This document shows positions 1-10,529 of a stretch of DNA of 64,000 nt, one piece after another. The number at the start of each line of letters is the position of its first letter. Positions within the stretch are counted from its first letter, which is position 1. The notes under the pieces were generated by a model. The model saw nothing but the letters and a program-made list of their open reading frames with translations. It ran no database searches and was not told the DNA's origin. This DNA is from Cladorhizidae sp. MBARI D1340-BT2 (lineage: Eukaryota; Porifera; Demospongiae; Poecilosclerida; Cladorhizidae): assembly GCA_028752905.1 (NCBI GenBank), contig JAQNBH010000015.1, positions 15,378,156 through 15,442,155 on the forward strand. The letters are read 5' to 3'. Both the position numbers and the translations under genes were made by a program.

Positions 1-175
1 GGAAAGGGTTGGTAGCTCTAGACAGTGAGAGACTTTCTTAGTATATGGCTATATCGGCAAGTCATCTAGAGATTGAAAGCTCATTGTTAATGGGTGGAGT
101 TTCATAATTGGCGATGCGACCAAGCAGATATTGTGAACTTCTCGAAGTGAAGCTGCCTCATGACATATTGTGAAC
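1..175 (+). repeat. Left arm of a long-range inverted repeat
   Basis: This stretch matches, in reverse complement and with some divergence, the sequence at about 9628-9818. Shared landmarks are the edge GGAAAGG, the core AGAGATTGAAAGCTCATT, and the phrase GAACTTCTCGAAG followed by CATATTGTGAACC. The two arms are about 9.5 kb apart and face each other. The left edge may continue beyond the window. It is probably a copy of a dispersed repeat. No coding function is seen. Confidence 0.75.
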
Positions 176-1860
176 CTCCTGTCCCCACTGCACCCACACT
201 GGTGCACGTTGGGTCCCCTACACTGGTGCACGTTGGGTCCCAGGGAAAAACTCGTGCGCGTTCGAAATAAACCATACATGTATGAAGCAAAATTAATCAG
301 CCTATCAAAGTCAGTCAAAATCATATACTGCAGCAGTAGTTGAGATGAAGTTTGTTTTTGTGTTCTTTACTTGCTGATCAGCTACCTACAGATGCGCAGG
401 AAACATTTTCTGCAGAGAAGACAGAGGAGAGAGCTGAGGGAAAGGCAGAACCAATGAAGGTTGCGGCTGCACGAACTTCAGGAGTCCAGGTGCAGGGCAT
501 ATAAACATAGCAACAGTTCTCTAGCTATGTAATTAGCTACTCTAGCTAGCTAGTTTGGCCGCAGGCTACAGATAGTATAGAGCTAGCTCCAAACAGCTAG
601 CTCCAACTGCAGCCATCACAAAGACACGAGTGAATGATGAAATGATCTCCAATGCACTTGCACAGTTATCTGTTACTGCACTATTCTACTCAAACAACCT
701 ATAGGTGGACAAGATCAATGTGCATTAATCGAACTCTTCAGTGTGGACGCGGCAATCAATGTGTATTAATGCATGTTAATGCGTGTCGACTTGTTCAGTG
801 TGGACAGGCCTTGAGATATCCTCAAGCCAGAAGGGGCTAGTCACTATATAATTTGAGATAGAGAGGACATGATCTTCCCGAGAGAGAGAGAGAGAGACTC
901 TCATCAGGGGGAAAAGTTTGACCCCAATCTGATCGGTAACCATGGGGACCACTGGTCAAGTTCATATGAACGACCCCAAAAGAAACGACGTGTGCAATTA
1001 GAATTTGATCAAACAATTTCTTTTGTTGAGTCCGTGAAAGCAAAATGTTAGGCCTTGGCTTCTCTTTTAGGGGGCGTGCCGCTTCTTTTTAAAACTTACG
1101 AATGAACATTCATAGAGTGGGTTGGGAGGCCAATATCTTGAAACGAATCAGAGCTTGGGGGGGGGGGGGGGTGAAATTTCTACCAAGGGTAACCTGGACC
1201 CAGGCTTTCAGAATCTGTCATCTGAATTGGACGATCTGTTCTCATTTCAGAGTTACTTGTACCACAAATACAAATCTTTTCGTGAGGTGGAAGTATTAAA
1301 AAAATCAATTTTCAAGGGCCCCCCTGTCATCCCAGGATCTGTTAGAGGGTTAATGATGCTGGAGTGCACACAGCTCTGTCCACTTAGGAAGATCGACTAT
1401 AATCGAGTTAAGAGCCTCAGGGAAAGGGGTTCTGGCCATTAAAAAAAAAAGGGCTTTTTTTTGCCATTTTTTGGGCTGGCAAGTTCAGCGTGTGAGCAGT
1501 TAGTTACCTTGCCCCCCCAAGTCATTGCTGGCTAAGAAGAAGTTAGCAAATAAACTTGTTTTGGTCAACTATAATTTGTAGGAGATGTCGGCACGAGGAG
1601 GTGGAAGAAATCAACGCCTTCCTTCTCACTCATGTGCTGAACTGATTGTCCCCCACAAGTGCAGTAATGGAGTTCGAATTGGAACTGCAGCTGGACAAAG
1701 GGGTGGGGCTGGACAAAGAAGTTGACATGGAAATGGGACAAGGAGCCAGGAATAGGACATGGATGGCCAGGAATGGAACAGGCCATGGACCCAGGGTGGA
1801 ACAGGGCATGGACCCAGGGTGGAACAGGACACAGAGCCAGGGATGGAACAAGACTCATGG
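176..1860. other. Spacer without a recognisable gene
   Basis: I see no supported gene here. A 20-bp phrase (ACTGGTGCACGTTGGGTCCC) is present twice near 198-240. There is a short GA run near 879-897, a G homopolymer at about 1157-1170 and an A/T-rich stretch near 1440-1470. ORFs up to about 100 codons occur on both strands but show no family motif and no splice-site support. From about 1720 the sequence grades into the 18-bp minisatellite, with degenerate GG-ACCCAGGGTGGAACAGG phrases at 1790-1850. Confidence 0.5.
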
Positions 1861-1882
1861 ACTGTCATGGTAGTAGAACCTG

Positions 1883-3005
1883 TTGGAGCAGGAACCCATC
1901 ACGGAGCAGGAACCCGTCATGGAGCAGGAACCCATCACAGAGCAGGAACCCGTCATGGAGCAGGAACCCATCACAGAGCAGGAACCCGTCATGGAGCGGG
2001 AACCCATCACGGAGCAGGAACCCGTCACGGAGCAAGAACCCGTCATGGAGCGGGAACCCATCACGGAGCAGGAACCCATCACGGAGCAGGAACCCATCAC
2101 AGAGCAGGAACCCGTCATGGAGCGGGAACCCATCACGGAGCAGGAACCCGTCATGGAGCGGGAACCCGTCATGGAGCGGGAACCCATCACGGAGCAGGAA
2201 CCCGTCATGGAGCGGGAACCAATCATGGAGCGGGAACCAATCATGGAGCGGGAACCCATCATGGAGCGGGAACCCGTCACGGAGCAGGAACTCGTCATGG
2301 AGCAGGAACCCGTCACGGAGCAGGAACCCGTCATGGAGCAGGAACCTGTCATGGAGCGAGAACCCGTCATGGAGCGGGAACCCATCATGGAGCGGGAACC
2401 CGTCACGGAGCAGGAACCCGTCATGGAGCAGGAACCCGTCACGGAGCAGGAACCCGTCATGGAGCAGGAACCCGTCATGGAGCAGGAACCCGTCATGGAG
2501 CAGGAACCTGTCATGGAGCGAGAACCCGTCATGGAGCGGGAACCCATCATGGAGCGGGAACCCATCATGGAGCGGGAACCCATCACGGAGCAGGAACCCG
2601 TCATGGAGCGGGAACCCATCATGGAGCGGGAACCCGTCACGGAGCAGGAACCCATCATGGAGCAGGAACCCGTCATGGAGCAGGAACCTGTCATGGAGCA
2701 GGAACCCGTCATGGAGCGAGAACCCGTCATGGAGCAGGAACCCGTCACGGAGCAGGAACCTGTCATGGAGCAGGAACCCGTCATGGAGCGAGAACCCGTC
2801 ATGGAGCGGGAACCCGTCACGAAGCAGGAACCCGTCATGGAGCAGGAACCCGTCATGGAGCAGGAACCTGTCATGGAGCAGGAACCCGTCACGGAGCAGG
2901 AACCTGTCATGGAGCAGGAACCCAAAGAACCCATCACGGAGCAGGAACCCAAGGAACCCGTCACGGAGCAGGAACCCGTCATGGAGCAGGAACCAGTCAA
3001 GGTCC
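1883..3005. repeat. 18-bp minisatellite (about 62 copies)
   Basis: This is a tandem array of an 18-bp unit, GGAACCCGTCATGGAGCA. Recurrent variants are CCC/CCT, GTC/ATC, ATG/ACG and GCA/GCG. The unit is a multiple of three and lacks stops in most frames, so ORFs of 380-458 codons run through it in several frames on both strands: a Pro-Val-Met-Glu-Gln-Glu hexamer, a Gly-Thr-Arg-His-Gly-Ala hexamer and an Arg-Asn-Pro-Ser-Trp-Ser hexamer. No frame has a clear excess of silent changes, so I treat the ORFs as by-products. The last copies carry an insertion (CCCAAAGAA near 2920 and CCCAAGGAA near 2947). Confidence 0.9.
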
Positions 3006-4070
3006 AACAAAGTCCAACATGCTAGTAGCAGCTATAGGGATAGCAAATCCAGAATAAGATCTTCTTTCTCCGGGATCAGCTCTCCTGTCCCTCTGTGAAG
3101 TGAAGCCAAGGGGAAAGCCAGCAGTCTGTCGCCAACAATGCACGGGGAGGGGGGAGGAGCCTGGAGAAGACTACAGAAGAGCTGCAGTTTACAATTAAAA
3201 TTATAATTCAGGAATGCACTTATTGCCTTGCAATTGCAACATACAACAGCTAGAGATGACGACAACTATTTCTTTGCCAAGTGAGGCTATTACCAGGGGG
3301 CGAAATAGGTTTAACAGACATGGCGTGCTGTAAAAGGTTGGCTGCCAAAAATCATATCTATATATATTTATAAACAAAATGTATATGGACAACCTTGTCA
3401 ACAAGCTACTGGAAGCCTCAGAACAACATTAACCCTTGTACATGAATATCGCACTTTTGGCATGATTAGTCATTGTGGTTTATCATTGTCCCACGAATAG
3501 AATTTAGTTCTAGCAACTCCAAAGTCTATAACTGGGTAATTATGACAACTTGTACCAACTGACTACAGTAGCAACATTAATCTTTGTACCTACGAATAGT
3601 CGAGGCATCTTGCTAATTACTAGCATTGTACATGGTTGAATTAAAGCCCACTACCACATGGTATTTGTTTAACTCCTATATTGGGAAGAATTGGCAGGTG
3701 ACTGTGCCTAGAGTTGGAGTTGACCATTGGTTTAGGTAAGTACATTAATTAAGCCAGCTAGTGCTAGTGGTAGTGGCACCTGTCGCAACCCCCTGCTTCC
3801 TGGCTCAAGTGCAGAAAGTATCGAGTCTGCCAGCAGATTAACTCTTTTCCCGGTGTAAGCGCCATATGGCGTAATTGCTTTTGAAAAATCATAAAAAATC
3901 AATCGTTGGGTTATCATAAAATTGCGCTATTCTAACTGCAGCTACATTCAAAATTATACGGCAATAGCGCCATGGTAACTAGGGAAATCCCGCCCGTAAA
4001 GTTCAAGGGGTCAATTCTGCCTAGAATTTAAAATGGTCGAAAGGCTATCTTTTGATGTAGCTTTGAATCA
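3006..4070. other. Spacer with repeat remnants
   Basis: No gene is recognised. The part at 3290-3420 is one arm of a second inverted repeat whose partner is at 9040-9190. Around 3845-3990 two stretches containing GCGCCAT face each other loosely and may be the ends of a small MITE, but I cannot define termini. The rest is AT-rich unique-looking sequence. Confidence 0.4.
3290..3420 (+). repeat. Left arm of inner inverted repeat
   Basis: This matches 9040-9190 in reverse complement. The shared core is the phrase GACAAGGTTGTCCATATACA read on the minus strand, flanked by the words CGCCCCCTGG and ACGCCATGTCTG. Together with the 1-175 / 9628-9818 pair it makes a nested inverted structure around the hAT transposon, with unequal arm spacing (about 3.1 kb on the left, 0.4 kb on the right). 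Confidence 0.75.
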
Positions 4071-4079
4071 TCTGGTGGA

Positions 4080-5242
4080 GCAGTTAGAAATATCCCTGTT
4101 CCAGTAGAAATGTGGCTTCCTGATCAAGTCCTTGTGGGACAACTACCGGCTATTCTCCAGGAGCTAGGAGTAAAGACTGCAGACACGTATAGGTCAATAT
4201 CACTGAAATGTAAACTGCAGCAGAAATTTGGGAAATGCATCTCTGTCATCAACCAAACCAGTGGATCTGCCCTTCATCTGTGCATCTTCCATACCACTCG
4301 GTGATGCTCTTGAGAAACTGAGGTAACTGGAAGCAGAGAGCCAAATTGATGAAACACCTCAGATTATACTGTGGGCAGCCAAAATACTGAGAGGAGACAT
4401 CAAGACATGCAGGAAGGAGAGACAACAAGAGCACTTAACTGAAATTTCATATGCTGCTGCTGAGAAGATGATTCTCTCTTTAACTTCACAGTCATGCTGC
4501 TCTGTGACAGACCAAGTATAACACCCCCAAAACAGCCTCTGAGCTCAGGATGAGTGTTTCTTGATCAGTCTGTTAGGGAAAAGGCACTTATAGTGTCCCA
4601 ACAGCTCCTACAAGATGCGGCTGGGGTACCTACAGCACTGGGGAGTGCCACAACCTACCACATTTACAATCAGACACTTAGCAAGTCCCTGATAACACTC
4701 AACAATGGCCAAGGTATCAGCTATGATCGTCTGCAATGACAGCTGACTACACAAAGTGCCAACATGATGCATGTGAAAGAAGATGGGATCTATATTCCAG
4801 AAAATATGTCTACATCGATGAGGTCCTCCATGTCTTTGCAATGGACAATTTGGACTGGAAGAAGAAGACACTTGAAGGCGGCAGTTTCAATGCAACAACC
4901 GCTATCATCATTGAAAATGCAGAGCAAGATGAATCAAGTGACAACAGCAGACAAATTGAGAGTATCAGCCTTCCCACTGCACCTTCAGAGAAACAGAAGA
5001 CCCTATCAAATGTTCCCACTGCTGCAATTTCTGCCTGCCACATCTCTGCCAGTGATAGGAGGAAGTTTGGAAACCCCATCTGACAATACTGCAGAGGAGA
5101 TGATACTTGTTTGGCATCTTGGGCGACAAGTCAAAACATATCAGCTTCTAGACGTGTCGTATGAAGGACAGGCCTGCTTGCCTGGATTTTCTGTATACCA
5201 CACCACAAGCCAAGCAAGATTGGGTACTTACCACTCATACCT
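4080..5242 (+). pseudogene. Decayed copy of a repeat-associated uncharacterised protein family, interrupted by the hAT element
   Basis: Several plus-strand reading frames carry pieces of one protein, joined only by frameshifts. In order they are a stretch containing ALGSATTYHIYNQTLSKSL near 4645-4690, GQGISYDRLQ near 4713-4739, and FAMDNLDWKKKTLEGGSF followed by NATTAII near 4830-4910. This layout (SYD.., then VDN-D-, then a HATT/NATT-like motif) resembles a large uncharacterised family present in many copies in cnidarian, fish and other animal genomes. I recall the family from its motif pattern and know no function for it. The copy is dead: there are stops and frame changes, and the hAT transposon begins at 5243 where the homology is still running. 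Some of the downstream remainder may lie after 8660. Confidence 0.45.
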
Positions 5243-5884
5243 CAGGGTTGTATACAGAAATTTTGCCAAGGGGGGGCGAACTTGAGATATGGAAAAATAA
5301 GGGGGGGCGGAGAGCCTGGATGGTGCGGAAAGGGGACGTGCACCCTGGGCTTCCGCGTGGAGTACGAAAGTGTTTTACCCACAGGTATTTTTGCAGTACT
5401 AACTGTATATATAGCTGCTACTTATGATGGCATGCACTTTTTCTAAAATCTTTAGTACAACATTCCATCTTAAATATTTGCTGAAGTTGCATGCTACGGC
5501 AATCAGCATATATAGATTAGATATAGTCACTTGTCACTCGTATAATGGAGGTGGGCTTTTGTGAAATCGAATTATGTTGCATTCCATGCATTTTCTTACA
5601 AAATCATGGACAACAGGTTTCATACACAATTTTTCTCTAGTTCTCTAGGGGGGGGGGGGGGGGGTGGAAATGGTTGGTCACTTGGTGCCCTAATTTTTGT
5701 TGTAAAAGGGGGGTCTGGGGGGAAGATCCCCCCATATTTTTTTTTGCTTTTACAATGTCTGAGGATAGCTATTTTGACTGACTACCAATGGCATTATGCT
5801 ATACCGAACTATGGCTAGACTCTATATATTTCTCATGATATTGTAGCTGCTTGGAAAAAGGAGAGCATGTGTCATGACACGATG

Positions 5885-6256
5885 ACATCACACACCACCA
5901 CGTGCTCTCCTTTGTAGGTTTGTCACTTCTTTTGTTTCTCCTTCTTTCCCACTCCCTCTCTCTCAGTATTTTTAACTCAGTCCATTATGTCATGGTCTTC
6001 AAGTCTAATCTTAGACATGATGTCATCACACGCCACCACGTGTTCTCCTTTGTAGGTTTGTCACTTCTTCAGTTCCCTCCTTCTTTCCCACTCTCTCTCA
6101 GTATTTTTAACTCAGTCCATTATGTCATGGTCTTAAAGTCATCACACACCACCACGTGTTCTCCTTTGTAGGTTTGTCACTTCTTCAGTTCCCTCCTTCT
6201 TTCCCACTCTCTCTCAGTATTTTTAACTCAGTCCATTATGTCATGGTCTTAAAGTC
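5885..6256 (+). promoter_or_regulatory. Triplicated 116-138-bp repeat upstream of the transposase, each with a CACGTG box
   Basis: Three imperfect direct repeats carry CACGTG palindromes at 5899, 6037 and 6153. Each is followed by TTTGTAGGTTTGTCACTTC and a pyrimidine-rich tract, ending in TATTTTTAACTCAGTCCATT. The array ends just before a TATA box and the transposase start. CACGTG is the classic E-box/bHLH site, and three copies in the promoter position suggest the repeat acts in transcription of the transposase. That role is inferred from position only. Confidence 0.5.
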
Positions 6257-6258
6257 TC

Positions 6259-6265
6259 TATAAAA
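6259..6265 (+). promoter_or_regulatory. TATA box of the hAT transposase
   Basis: TATAAAA lies 35 bp before the ATG at 6300, directly after the triplicated E-box repeat. The spacing would give a very short 5' leader, as in many compact transposons. Confidence 0.5.
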
Positions 6266-6299
6266 GAAACCTTACTAGCTGATTTCTCTTCATATTAAT

Positions 6300-8492
6300 A
6301 TGGATATTCGCTCATACTTTGCAAGTACTTCTCAAGCCTCTTCTCATGCTAATAGCAGCGATAGCGAAGATAGCAGAACAGATAGCTCTGAGCATGTCGA
6401 GGCATCTAGTCCTAGCCTTAGTCCTCCACCTTCAAAGAAAAGCAAGCAAAACAAACACCGCTCTTCTGTATCCACGAAGAGAAAATACTCTAAGAGCTGG
6501 GAGAAAGATTTCAGTTGGCTCTATTATGACGAGGATAGCGATGGTGCCTTTTGCAAGGTTTGCAAGCAATCTGGTCTGCAGCGTACTGGAGGAGTGTGGG
6601 TCACACAACCTTGCAGAAATTGGAAGAAAGCTGTTGAAAAAATGAAAGCTCATGCGAGAAGTGACTTCCATATCCATGCAACTCAAGCTCTTTTTGCAGC
6701 TAAAGGAGCAGCCAAAGGTGGAACAGTTGTACAGCAACTCCAGAATGTTTTAGCTCGCAAAAGAGCTCAGAACAGAGCTGCAGTGAAGTGCCTGATCCTA
6801 CTCACTCATTTTCTTACGAAAGAACAAGTTGCACATTCGACAAAATTTGAGAAGCTGGTTGACGTGGTGGTTCGATGTGGCAGCCAACATTTGAAGCAAT
6901 TCTTAGAAACTGCACCAAGAAATGCTGTGTACACATCAAGAGTGGCTGTGGTTGAATTCATCGAATCATTGGGGACATGGGTGGAGGAGTCGATTCTGAA
7001 GCGACTTCAAAAGGCACCTACATGTATGTACAGCCTCATGGCAGATGAGTGCACAGATGTCACCAACGTAGAAGAATTGTCTGTGTTTTGCCGCTGGGAG
7101 GAAGATGGTGTACCAGTAGAGTGCTTTCTGGAGCTTATTCCATTGAAGAAGGCTGATGCAGAGACCATCTATTCTAATCTCATCGATTGTTTAAAGAAGA
7201 AAGGTCTACAAGTCGGAAGAATAGTTGGATTGGGATTTGATGGAGCTGCAACTTTTTCTGGACGAAAGACCGGGGTTCAGGCACGTATCAAGAAACATAC
7301 TCCTCACGCTCTGTTTATACACTGCCACTGTCACTTACTGCAGTTGGCTTGTGTGCAAGCTGCCAATAAAACTCCTGGAATTGCTCATGTTTACAGAACA
7401 TTGACTACTCTTTGGAAGCATTTTCGCAATTCCCCCAAGCGAGCAGAGTGTCTGAAGGAGGTACAGCACGTTCTTGAACTTCCAGAAATGAAAGTGATCA
7501 AGCCATCTGACACACGCTGGCTGGCACATGAAAGGTGTGTCAAAGCTGTCAAAGCAAGTTATTCTGCAATTGTAATCACCATTGGGAACATCTACGAGAC
7601 GTCCCACGAGCCAGAAGCTCTTGGAATCCATGGTGCCCTCTGCAAATTGTCTACGATTGCAGCTATATATTTGCTTGATTTCACTCTACCACAAGTAGCC
7701 AAGCTCAGCAAAGCACTTCAGGCAGAGCAGCTTGACCTCTCGTTGATATCATTCCTTGTTGATGCTACTGTTAAATCCTTGGATGATGCAGTTTTGCCTG
7801 GAGCGAACTGGGTGTTGGAGCTTCTTGAAAACGTTGAAGACTTGAAGTCATCTACAAAGGTGTCTATTGACGCTGATAAAATACTTTCGTTCCAGAATGT
7901 TGTTGGTAAGCCTTTTGTTGCTGATTTAAAGGCCAACATAACAAGCCGATTTTCTTCATCCAACGCTGTTGTATCAGCATTGTCTATATTCGATCCACGG
8001 AAAGTTCCAAAACCAGATTCAGTATCTTTTCCCACTTATGGAGACATGTCTGTTGAGAAACTGATTGCTTACTACGGAGAAGATAGAGATGCAGAAACAT
8101 TGGATGGAGAAGAAACAGTGAAGACAGCCATGATTTCCACTGAAATACTTACAGAGTGGAAAACATTCCGCCAGCTGTTAGTCAAGCAACCACGGGATAC
8201 TACTGCATCACAGCTGAAAGAACTTGTTTCAAACGACATGCTCAAGGCCATGTTTCCCAATTTGCACAAGATTGCCTCCATCTGCTTATCGATTCCAGTT
8301 TCTACTGCTTCTGTGGAGAGAAGCTTCTCACAGATGAAGATGATCAAGACTCGTTTGCGTAATTCTCTAAGTGACTGCAGCCTTTCTCACCTTATGAGGA
8401 TTGCTATAGAGGCACCAGAAGTACTCTCTGAGAGCGACCTTGAAGAGATTGTGGACGTATGGCAGAGAAAACCAAGAAGAACCTCAGTTTGA
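6300..8492 (+). CDS. hAT-family transposase, 730 aa, intact
   Basis: This protein should cut and paste the surrounding element in the nucleus. It opens with MDIRSYF and a Ser/acidic/Lys-rich disordered region (residues 10-65). A TTF/BED-like zinc finger follows: C85-x2-C88, then H118 and H124. The RNase H-like catalytic core shows MADECTD at about 247-253 (first Asp) and GFDGAATFSG at about 313-322 (second Asp), followed by an HCHCH cluster near 340. The C-terminal hAT dimerisation region has STASVERSFSQMK near 668-680 with the catalytic-type Glu, then LMRIAI. Its length is normal for the superfamily and there are no stops or frameshifts, so it could be active. The start at 6300 fits the TATA box 35 bp upstream. 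It resembles the animal ZMYM/ZNF862-like subgroup, but I cannot fix the clade. Confidence 0.93.
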   Translation: MDIRSYFASTSQASSHANSSDSEDSRTDSSEHVEASSPSLSPPPSKKSKQNKHRSSVSTKRKYSKSWEKDFSWLYYDEDSDGAFCKVCKQSGLQRTGGVWVTQPCRNWKKAVEKMKAHARSDFHIHATQALFAAKGAAKGGTVVQQLQNVLARKRAQNRAAVKCLILLTHFLTKEQVAHSTKFEKLVDVVVRCGSQHLKQFLETAPRNAVYTSRVAVVEFIESLGTWVEESILKRLQKAPTCMYSLMADECTDVTNVEELSVFCRWEEDGVPVECFLELIPLKKADAETIYSNLIDCLKKKGLQVGRIVGLGFDGAATFSGRKTGVQARIKKHTPHALFIHCHCHLLQLACVQAANKTPGIAHVYRTLTTLWKHFRNSPKRAECLKEVQHVLELPEMKVIKPSDTRWLAHERCVKAVKASYSAIVITIGNIYETSHEPEALGIHGALCKLSTIAAIYLLDFTLPQVAKLSKALQAEQLDLSLISFLVDATVKSLDDAVLPGANWVLELLENVEDLKSSTKVSIDADKILSFQNVVGKPFVADLKANITSRFSSSNAVVSALSIFDPRKVPKPDSVSFPTYGDMSVEKLIAYYGEDRDAETLDGEETVKTAMISTEILTEWKTFRQLLVKQPRDTTASQLKELVSNDMLKAMFPNLHKIASICLSIPVSTASVERSFSQMKMIKTRLRNSLSDCSLSHLMRIAIEAPEVLSESDLEEIVDVWQRKPRRTSV

Positions 8493-9039
8493 CATTCCTA
8501 TCATTTGAACCTGATATCTTAAGCTTATTACACCTTTCTTGTATTACACCTTTCTTGACATTATTTAAAAAAATATCTCTAATTTCAAGGGGGGGGGGCG
8601 AGAATGATACAAGGGGGGGCGAATGCCCCCCCCCGCCCCCCCCCCTAAATACACCCCTGTACCTGAATCTCCAACACACCCAGCAGAGCTGAAAGAAGTG
8701 CAGCCGTGCCCACTACACTGCCACCTTCAACAGCAGCAGTGAATCGGAAAGCGATAACTAACAGCACCAATTTGGTTTAGACTTGTGTATTTTATTAGCT
8801 TTGTATAAGGTACAGCTTTGTATAAGGTACATACATTATTCACCAAAAACAATGAAATCCAGGATTGAGCGTGGATTTTAACAATTATTTATTGTTTCCC
8901 CCCAAAATATGGAGATGTAAACTGTTCAGAGAGTATTAACAATTGATTTGGTTTGTTGGAATTAAGTTTTTCCTTCAGCATTCTCAAGGAACACCGAGAA
9001 ACCATAATGACCGATTAAGTACTGCTAAAGGTCAGAGGC

Positions 9040-9190
9040 TTCCTACGGATTTCCAGTAGTTTGTTGACAAGGTTGTCCATATACATTTTGTTTATACATA
9101 TATATACATATGATTTTTGCCAGCAAACCTTTTATAGCACGCCATGTCTGTTTTTTTATTTTATCAGGTTTCGCCCCCTGGGTATATCAG
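9040..9190 (-). repeat. Right arm of inner inverted repeat
   Basis: This is the reverse-complement partner of 3290-3420. The copy here has a short insertion in the T-rich part (GTCTGTTTTTTTATTTTATC) relative to its partner. Confidence 0.75.
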
Positions 9191-9436
9191 AACTCCTCAT
9201 TAAGCCACCGGCAACAAGATGGCAGGTAGATAAATTGCACACAGTGCAGGCTGCGTGGGCTCATAGAGCAGGTGCTTGTTGTTTAGAGTGTTACCAAACT
9301 ATGTTAATTACGTACGTCAGTGCTGGAAAAAATACCAAATTTCTTTGTGGCTTACAGGCTCCTCACTAACCTGAGAAGCCCTCCTGGACCCAATCTATTC
9401 CTCACATTTCTTTGGGTAGTTGAGCTGTTTCTTGCA

Positions 9437-9565
9437 GGGACATGCAAGACTGTGCCGGCTCTTCCAGCTAGGAGCATGCAGGGACATGCAAGACTGTGCC
9501 GGCTCTTCCAGCCTGGAGCATGCAGGGACATGCAAAACTGTGCCGGCTCTTCCAGCTAGGAGCTT
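9437..9565 (+). repeat. 44-bp tandem repeat, about three copies
   Basis: The unit starts GGGACATGCAAGACTGTGCC and continues with GGCTCTTCCAGCTAGGAGCA. Three near-identical copies lie head to tail, with small changes such as AGCTAGG/AGCCTGG. Confidence 0.8.
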
Positions 9566-9627
9566 GAATAGCAGCTCTGTTCAAAGATAATTTTAAAGTA
9601 TACATAACCAGTGAAGGCTCAAGGCTG

Positions 9628-9818
9628 GTTCACAATATGTCGCATTGCCTCGCTTCGAGAAGTTCATAATATCCGCCTAGCCATGTCGCATTGCTTCACC
9701 AATCACAAAACTGCACCTATTAATAATGAGCTTTCAATCTCTAAATTCCTTGCCAGGTTCAGCCATATACATGTACAATGTACTAGAAGAGTTCCTCACT
9801 ACCTTTATTAACCTTTCC
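9628..9818 (-). repeat. Right arm of outer inverted repeat
   Basis: This is the reverse-complement partner of 1-175. The edge word CCTTTCC at 9812-9818 corresponds to GGAAAGG at the window start. Confidence 0.75.
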
Positions 9819-10529
9819 ATATTCATCTCTTTCTTGGAGTAACTTTTTGGGGGAGAAACCTAATTAAAGCACACCAACACATGTCGATAGACGCGTTGCG
9901 ACTGGAACTAGAATAGAAATCGAGTCGATTCGAGCGAAGCGACTTCATGTTCACAATATCAATAAATTGACGCGTGGCTTCGCGTCACTAGTGCGAGCGG
10001 CATATTGTGAACACGCCAATAATGAAAAACAAGTTTTGTGCATCCACAATAAACGACCTTTGATGACGTACTTACACAACACTCCCAACACTGTACGCTC
10101 GGCAATGCTGGCAATGCTGGCAATGCTGTACCTCGGCAACACTGTACCTCGGCACTAGGGTACAAGATAAAAACAGAAACACAAGCTGGTTTAGCTGGTT
10201 TTGACACCTCTAGCCATGCCCACGGTACCATCCTGGGATCATCCAGCCCTGCTGCCTACTCCTGATTGACCTATAGGACAGTCAATATTGATGCCACAGA
10301 CAAGCAGTCCTGAGGATTATGTCCTTGACGATGTACAGCATCAAATATATATTAGATATGCATACAAGGTAAGGTTCATGAATATTCAGTTGGATCTAGA
10401 GTGCACCTCAAACAAGGGCTGATATAGGATCTATTGCACGCTAAACACTGGCCTCATACTCAGTCGAACCTTGAAGAGGAGTTGGTGACCTTTGTTTGAC
10501 CTTCCCAACTGTACCACTTAATGACTGCC

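Larger units (their letters stand above)
5243..8659 (+). mobile_element. hAT-superfamily DNA transposon, apparently complete (3.4 kb)
   Basis: The left end reads CAGGGTTGTATACAGA and the right end, on the minus strand, reads CAGGGGTGTATTTAG, so short terminal inverted repeats are visible. The bases directly outside are TACCT at 5238-5242 and TACCT at 8660-8664, a perfect 5-bp match that looks like a target-site duplication. hAT elements usually make 8 bp, so this is unusual. A subterminal word, CAAGGGGGGGCGA, occurs near both ends (about 5267, 8587 and 8611) and could be a transposase binding site. One long intact transposase ORF (6300-8492) lies inside. A relative lacking the whole interior lies at 13537-13653. 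The element sits in an older pseudogene. Confidence 0.85.
8660..10500. other. Spacer with right arms of the inverted repeats and a short tandem repeat
   Basis: No gene is recognised. The stretch holds the right arm of the inner inverted repeat (9040-9190), a 44-bp tandem repeat (9437-9565) and the right arm of the outer inverted repeat (9628-9818). At about 9950-10015 a CACAATAT word faces CATATTGTG across an 80-bp GC-rich stretch, related in wording to the outer repeat. From 10104 a short GGCAATGCT repeat and then CCTCGGCA repeats occur. Confidence 0.5.

Noticed and set aside
1855..3057. Long ORFs on both strands through the 18-bp array as repeat proteins
   Set aside because: All arise because a stop-free unit of 18 bp repeats. 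No frame shows excess silent variation, and no promoter or splice evidence favours one.
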